From assembly GCA_023230825.1 (NCBI GenBank), contig JALNWO010000011.1, forward strand, positions 1-27,112: 27,112 nt of DNA. Reading direction: 5' to 3'. The stretch comes from Acholeplasmataceae bacterium (GTDB taxonomy: Bacteria > Bacillota_I > Bacilli_A > Acholeplasmatales > Acholeplasmataceae). The notes beneath the pieces are model-generated. The model was not told the origin of the DNA, did no database searches, and was given only the letters and a program-made list of their open reading frames with translations. Shown in pieces: positions 23,258 through 27,112 of this stretch; within the stretch, counting starts at the first letter, position 1, and every line of letters begins with the position of its first letter. Made by a program: the position numbers and the translations under genes.

Positions 23258-24948
23258 TACAGTTTCATGTCATTGACGCTGTCTAAATAAGCTTTAATGG
23301 GCTCGATAATTTTTTTAACAACACCATCGTGGAAAGGATTTTCAAGTTGAGCAGATTCGAGTAATGAGACAAATGTTTTCGAACCACCTAAACGACAAAG
23401 TGCTAAGTAACTTTCCATTGCTTTTTCATGATCTTCTTGACTCATGACCCAATATTGGAAGGCACATACTTGAGCGAGGGTGTAATCGATGTAATAAAAG
23501 GGAGCGCCGAAAATATGGCCTTGACGGAACCAGTACGTCCCTTTTTCCATAAATTCATCATCACCATAATCTTTAAAAGGCATATATTTTTTCTCAATTC
23601 GTCGCCAAGTTGCTTTTCTTTCATCAGGGGTTAATTCAGGATGTTGATAAATTTCATGTTGAAACTCATCGACTAAAACACCATAAGGTAAAAAGGAAAT
23701 TGCTCCTGCTAAATGTGAGAATTTAAATTTATCAGTGTCTTCTTCAAAAAAGAGTGACATCCACGGCCAAGCTAAAAACTCCATACTCATCGAGTGAATT
23801 TCAGCCGCTTCCATTGTTGGCCAACGATAACTGTGCAATAAATGGCGACTCAAATAAACTTGAAGTGCATGCCCTGCTTCATGTGTCAAGACTTCAACGT
23901 CATGAGAAGTCCCATTAAAGTTTGCGAAAATAAAAGGGGATTCATATGTAGGAATGTATGTACAATAGCCGCCACCTTGTTTGCCGGGTTTGCTATCGAG
24001 GTCTAATAAATCTTTACTAGACATAAATTCGAAAAACTCATGTGTCACAGGATTCATTTCACGATACATTGTTTTTGCATGATTGACCATCCACTCACGG
24101 TCTCCCTTAGGGCTGGGATTTCCACTTAAGAATGAAAGGGCTAAATCATACGACTTAGGATCTTCAATGCCTAGACGTGCAGCTTTTCGTTTAGTTAACT
24201 CAGTAACAAGAGGAACCACGTCATGATAAATTTGGTCACGATATGTTTTGACATCTTTATGATTGTAATCAAGACGTCCAAAACGATCATAACCAAGTTG
24301 AATAAAGTTCTCATAACCTAACGTTTTCGCGATTTGATGTCTGACTTGAACAAGTTCATCATAGATCTGATCAAGTTCAGTTTCATTTTCACTAAAATAT
24401 TTTGAAACCGCAAGTTGAGCTTGATGTCGTGTCTCACGGTCTTTATCTTGAAGAAAAGGACTCATTTGACTTAAATTATAAACTTGATCGTTAAACTCAA
24501 TTTCCGCTGCAGCAAGCAATTTACTATATTGTGTTGAAAGACGGTTTTCTTTTTGTAAGTCAGGAATAATTTCTGGACTAAATGTTTTTTGACTTAATTC
24601 AGAACTTTCAAAAAGTAAAGAACCCAACTCTTTTTCTAAGACATCACGGTGTGCGGAACTTAAAAGCTTTTGATCAAATTGATGATAATATTGTTGCATA
24701 ATCGGTTGATTCTCATCAAAAAAGGCTTGTTCAGCTTCATAAAAGGGGTCTTTCGTGTCTAAACTGTTTCGAATGGATGCTAAAACAGCCATTGAAGACA
24801 TTTCGTCAACGAGTTTGAACACATTATGAATGGCTTCCCGTTCAGTTTCTAAATCTTGACCTGTGCTAATTTTTGCCAGCTCTTGTTCCATCTTTTCTAT
24901 ATACGACTCTAAATTTGGTCGTACATAAACATAATCTTTAAACTTCAT
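23257..24948 (-). CDS. M3-family oligoendopeptidase (PepF-related)
   Basis: A 563-residue zinc metallopeptidase of family M3, the PepF-related branch of oligoendopeptidases. The zinc-binding motif HEAGH is at 356-360 (H356, E357, H360), with the third ligand probably the glutamate of AAEIHSMSMEF. The C-terminal GHIFGAPFYYIDYTLAQVCAFQYW is typical of the family (described in part). It probably degrades short peptides in the cytoplasm; no signal peptide. The ATG at 24948 was chosen because GAGGAA (24960-24955) lies six bases upstream; in-frame starts at 24954 and 24996 overlap or precede that site. Located between the HAD gene and the small membrane gene. Confidence 0.9.
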   Translation of the reverse strand: MKFKDYVYVRPNLESYIEKMEQELAKISTGQDLETEREAIHNVFKLVDEMSSMAVLASIRNSLDTKDPFYEAEQAFFDENQPIMQQYYHQFDQKLLSSAHRDVLEKELGSLLFESSELSQKTFSPEIIPDLQKENRLSTQYSKLLAAAEIEFNDQVYNLSQMSPFLQDKDRETRHQAQLAVSKYFSENETELDQIYDELVQVRHQIAKTLGYENFIQLGYDRFGRLDYNHKDVKTYRDQIYHDVVPLVTELTKRKAARLGIEDPKSYDLALSFLSGNPSPKGDREWMVNHAKTMYREMNPVTHEFFEFMSSKDLLDLDSKPGKQGGGYCTYIPTYESPFIFANFNGTSHDVEVLTHEAGHALQVYLSRHLLHSYRWPTMEAAEIHSMSMEFLAWPWMSLFFEEDTDKFKFSHLAGAISFLPYGVLVDEFQHEIYQHPELTPDERKATWRRIEKKYMPFKDYGDDEFMEKGTYWFRQGHIFGAPFYYIDYTLAQVCAFQYWVMSQEDHEKAMESYLALCRLGGSKTFVSLLESAQLENPFHDGVVKKIIEPIKAYLDSVNDMKL

Positions 24949-24982
24949 ATCCATTTCCTCATTTCTTTTAATCGATAAGAAA

Positions 24983-25633
24983 TTATTTCTTATCATCTTT
25001 TTTAAAAATATATTGACTTAAAATGTAAAAGTGGTCAATAGTGGGAACTTTTTTAAGACGTTTTTTATGTTGGTGTCCCTTTGTGTAAATTAAAACATCA
25101 CATCCAACTGCTTGGGCAACTTCGGCATCATGAAGGGTATCACCTATGAAAACAACATCTTTGGGGTTTATTTTTTGTTTTTTCAAATAGTTAACCGCGA
25201 CATGAAGTTTGCTTTCACCACGGATGTTTTCAGTTCCTAAGACATCAATAAAATAATGGCCAATTTTAAAATGTTCTACTTGCTCATTTAACCGTGATTG
25301 CTCGGTTGCCGATAAAAGGACATTTTGTACGCCCAATGATTGAAAATAGAAAAGCGCATCGGCAATCCCGGGGCTTAAATTTTCTTTTAAGCTTCGAGCT
25401 TGGTATTTTCCAATAAAAAGTTTTGATAGCTCGTCAAAAGGGATCTTATCTAAATCAAAATATCTTTTATAAAAATCAATGACAGGAAAGCCAAAATACT
25501 CTAAGTATTCTTCTAAGGAGATTGGTTTTAGTTTATATTCAGTTAACATCTCATTGAAAATTTGATAGTTTAGATGAACATCATCTAAAATGGTACCATT
25601 AAAATCCCAAAAGATATATTTTTTATTGACCAT
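24983..25633 (-). CDS. HAD-superfamily hydrolase with Asn in motif I
   Basis: A 216-residue HAD hydrolase resembling phosphoglycolate phosphatases with an alpha-helical cap. Motif I reads D10-Phe-N12-Gly-Thr, so the usual second Asp (general acid/base) is Asn. The remaining core is intact: LSATEQ (motif II), a Lys in ESKLHVAV (motif III) and VFIGDTLHDAEVA (motif IV). DxNGT variants form a recurrent HAD subgroup, so this may not mean inactivity. The ATG has AAGGAG seven bases upstream. Second last but two in the walJ operon; substrate unknown. Confidence 0.85.
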   Translation of the reverse strand: MVNKKYIFWDFNGTILDDVHLNYQIFNEMLTEYKLKPISLEEYLEYFGFPVIDFYKRYFDLDKIPFDELSKLFIGKYQARSLKENLSPGIADALFYFQSLGVQNVLLSATEQSRLNEQVEHFKIGHYFIDVLGTENIRGESKLHVAVNYLKKQKINPKDVVFIGDTLHDAEVAQAVGCDVLIYTKGHQHKKRLKKVPTIDHFYILSQYIFKKDDKK

Positions 25634-25645
25634 GAAATACTCCTT

Positions 25646-26080
25646 TTATTTGTGGTAAGGATGGTTTTTAATAATCATTTGTGCACGGTATAATTGTTCT
25701 ACTAAAAAAAGGCGCATGAGTTGATGAGGAAAAGTAAATTTAGAAAAGGATAAATGGAAATCACAACGATTTTGAACAGCCTTGTCTAAACCGTCTGATC
25801 CACCAATAATAAAGATGAGGTCCTTTATGTCATAAAGTTGTTTCTCATGAAGCCAAGATGCAAATTGGGGACTATCCATTTCTTTTCCATCAATCGATAA
25901 GCATATCGCAAAATCATTTGATGTTAAACGCTTTAAAATAGCTTCGCCTTCTTTTTGCATAGAAATGTTTTCTTTGATTTCGATGATTTCAACGGATGGC
26001 TGCATTTGTTTTTGATAATATTTAATTTCTTCAAAAAAGCAAGACCGATTTATTTTCCCGACCGCTATTACTTTTATCAT
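25646..26080 (-). CDS. rlmH: 23S rRNA (pseudouridine1915-N3)-methyltransferase
   Basis: RlmH methylates pseudouridine 1915 in helix 69 of 23S rRNA. The 144-residue SPOUT protein shows the SAM-binding FIIGGSDGLD segment and the C-terminal block HQLMRLFLVEQLYRAQMI followed by PYHK, nearly diagnostic. It is a little shorter than the typical 155-160 residues. The ATG overlaps the walJ stop (ATGA). Bacillus likewise has this gene close to walJ. Confidence 0.96.
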   Translation of the reverse strand: MIKVIAVGKINRSCFFEEIKYYQKQMQPSVEIIEIKENISMQKEGEAILKRLTSNDFAICLSIDGKEMDSPQFASWLHEKQLYDIKDLIFIIGGSDGLDKAVQNRCDFHLSFSKFTFPHQLMRLFLVEQLYRAQMIIKNHPYHK

Positions 26081-26847
26081 ATTTTAATCCTTGGCAAACC
26101 ATCTGCGGTTGCATAATGCACATCGATTTTAGTTGGGTCGTCAAAAAGGTTAACAATCGCTTCTTCAATATCTAAAATGGTATTACAGTCTTCGGAAATA
26201 TGTGTGACAATCCAAACACTTCTTTTCTCTTTAACAAAATGATTCATAAGCCAAGCAGCGTCTTCATTCGATAAATGTCCGCGTTCACCCATGATTCTTT
26301 TTTTAAGTAAAAAGGGGCGCGGAGATTTCATTAAAGATGCAGGATGGTGATTCGCTTCGAGCAAGTAACAATCCGCTCCGCTTAACAATTCAAAATACGT
26401 TTCATCTACATAACCTGTATCACTAATAAAAACGACTTTTTTCTCATCATTCGCAACCAAAAACCCAACGGGTTCGTTTGCGTCGTGAGAAAGCAGAAAA
26501 GAGTTCACTTTTAATCCGTGAACCATAAACGCATCGTCTGCTTGGATAATATGGTAAGTCGTTAATTGACTTTTAACATCTTCAGCTAATCCATCATACG
26601 TTCCTTGCGTTAAATAGACATCCTTCACTGGATGATTTTTTAAAAATAACTTTAACCCTTGGGTATGATCAGAGTGTTCGTGGGTAATTAAAATGGCTTG
26701 GATATCGTTTAAATCGCCGTGATTCATCGTCATCTTTTCTTTAATTTTTTTATAACTAATGCCGACATCGACGAAAAGTTTGACAGACCCTGTTTTTAAA
26801 TAAGTCATATTTCCTTTTGAGCCACTCGCGAATACAAAAATTTCCAA
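26077..26847 (-). CDS. walJ: WalJ/YycJ-like metallo-beta-lactamase-fold hydrolase
   Basis: A 256-residue metallo-beta-lactamase-fold protein. The metal-binding motif is THEHSDH (55-61), with further ligands likely in HDANEP, SDTGYVD and EANHH. WalJ (YycJ) lies in or near the walRK locus of Firmicutes and has been linked to cell-wall or DNA maintenance; the exact reaction is not settled. The walRK genes are not in the window. Start is a TTG at 26847: upstream is AAGGTG at five bases' distance and ASGSKGN falls where family proteins have it. First gene of the walJ-rlmH-HAD-M3-membrane protein operon. Confidence 0.88.
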   Translation of the reverse strand: MEIFVFASGSKGNMTYLKTGSVKLFVDVGISYKKIKEKMTMNHGDLNDIQAILITHEHSDHTQGLKLFLKNHPVKDVYLTQGTYDGLAEDVKSQLTTYHIIQADDAFMVHGLKVNSFLLSHDANEPVGFLVANDEKKVVFISDTGYVDETYFELLSGADCYLLEANHHPASLMKSPRPFLLKKRIMGERGHLSNEDAAWLMNHFVKEKRSVWIVTHISEDCNTILDIEEAIVNLFDDPTKIDVHYATADGLPRIKI

Positions 26848-26864
26848 GTTATCACCTTCTTCAA

Positions 26865-26886
26865 TGATAACATATAAATATGTGAT
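26865..26886. repeat. Imperfect inverted repeat downstream of the walJ promoter
   Basis: ATAACATAT (26867-26875) and ATATGTGAT (26878-26886) are reverse complements with one mismatch and a 2-nt spacer. The position between the walJ -10 box and its ribosome-binding site would suit an operator; it may also be chance in AT-rich DNA. Confidence 0.3.
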
Positions 26887-26939
26887 ATTATAAAATAAAA
26901 CGAAAATAGTTGCAATATAAGCGTGAAAAATGCTATATT
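26887..26939. promoter_or_regulatory. Overlapping divergent promoters sharing one -35 hexamer
   Basis: TTGCAA (26910-26915) is its own reverse complement. On the minus strand it is 17 bp from TATAAT (26892-26887), the walJ promoter. On the plus strand it is 18 bp from TGC-TATATT (26931-26939), an extended -10, the lipoprotein promoter. Two RNA polymerases could hardly bind at once. Confidence 0.6.
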
Positions 26940-26978
26940 ATACTTGCTTGTATCAAACAATCGGAGGAGAGAATACAG

Positions 26979-27112
26979 ATGAACCCGTTTAAACAAATCA
27001 AAAGGCTGACATTAGTATTGTTGGTTGCTGTAGCCGTAGTAACCTTAGCAGCTTGTACAGGAAGTGAAAAAACTCCTTACGGCGACCTTTCAGATGAAAA
27101 TATTTATTTGTC
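26979..27112 (+). CDS. Lipoprotein, N-terminus only (cut by window edge)
   Basis: From an ATG at 26979 the frame stays open to the window end (44 residues). The N-terminus has a basic region (KQIKR), a hydrophobic stretch and a lipobox LAAC at about 25-28, so the mature protein is predicted to be lipid-anchored at Cys28 and to face outside. After this, TGSEKTPYGDLSDENIYL gives no family I can name safely. GGAGGAGA lies 9 bases upstream of the ATG. Divergent from walJ. Confidence 0.8.
   Translation, partial: MNPFKQIKRLTLVLLVAVAVVTLAACTGSEKTPYGDLSDENIYL

Noticed and set aside
24949..24996. 16-residue extension of the M3 peptidase
   Set aside because: The added residues cover the GAGGAA ribosome-binding site and overlap the HAD gene; family proteins start near MKFKDY.
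1..27112. CRISPR arrays, tRNA or rRNA genes, insertion sequences, phage or defence genes
   Set aside because: Looked for repeated direct units, terminal inverted repeats, integrase or transposase motifs and structural RNA consensus sequences; none was seen.

Overview
The window is AT-rich bacterial DNA from a low-GC Gram-positive lineage. UGA is read as stop, not Trp: several genes end at TGA inside tight ATGA start/stop overlaps, and Trp is encoded by TGG. This argues against Mycoplasma/Spiroplasma (code 4). It fits standard-code Firmicutes or Firmicutes-related Mollicutes such as Acholeplasma- or Izemoplasma-like bacteria; that placement is inference. Promoters are sigma-A type. Control relies on Firmicutes-style RNA leaders: a PyrR attenuator, a purine riboswitch, a Met T-box and possibly an L13 leader. 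No rRNA, tRNA, CRISPR array, insertion sequence or prophage was seen; this looks like a mostly core-genome stretch.

Layout. 1-1227 (-): 3'-truncated GPH/SLC45-like sugar transporter with a large extra extracytoplasmic loop. 1366-2822 (-): pyrR, then rplM-rpsI from their own promoter. 2866-4299 (+): PyrR-attenuated uracil permease, divergent from pyrR. 4361-5686 (+): MFS exporter-like gene whose promoter lies inside a perfect 15-bp inverted repeat covering its start codon. 5827-7421 (-): purine permease under a guanine-class riboswitch. 7485-8072 (-): lone fructose-type PTS EIIA. 8075-9935 (-): cysteine-free metG under a T-box with an AUG specifier. 9932-17654 (-): one compact ten-gene operon ecfA1-ecfA2-ecfT-truA-tmk-holB-ricT-trmN6-(unknown)-rsmI, joining vitamin/metal uptake (ECF module), DNA replication, tRNA/rRNA modification and RicT. 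17748-19010 (+): two-gene thioredoxin system with an odd CMPC thioredoxin and a TrxB-like flavoprotein lacking both NADPH-binding motifs. 19027-22859 (+): rtcB RNA ligase and mgtA Mg2+ P-type ATPase. 22874-26892 (-): walJ-rlmH-HAD-M3 peptidase-small membrane protein. 26910-27112 (+): start of a lipoprotein gene, divergent from walJ and sharing its -35 hexamer.

The strongest candidate for new biology is the thioredoxin pair at 17804-18975. It resembles ferredoxin-linked (NADPH-independent) thioredoxin reductases more than ordinary TrxB. Secondary points are the inverted repeat at 4312-4369, the EcfT and SLC45-like insertions, the unknown helical gene in the ricT-rsmI interval, and the back-to-back promoters near 26910. 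Start codons were revised where a Shine-Dalgarno sequence or promoter position decides them (rplM, purine permease, EIIA, the unknown gene, tmk, trxA, M3 peptidase).
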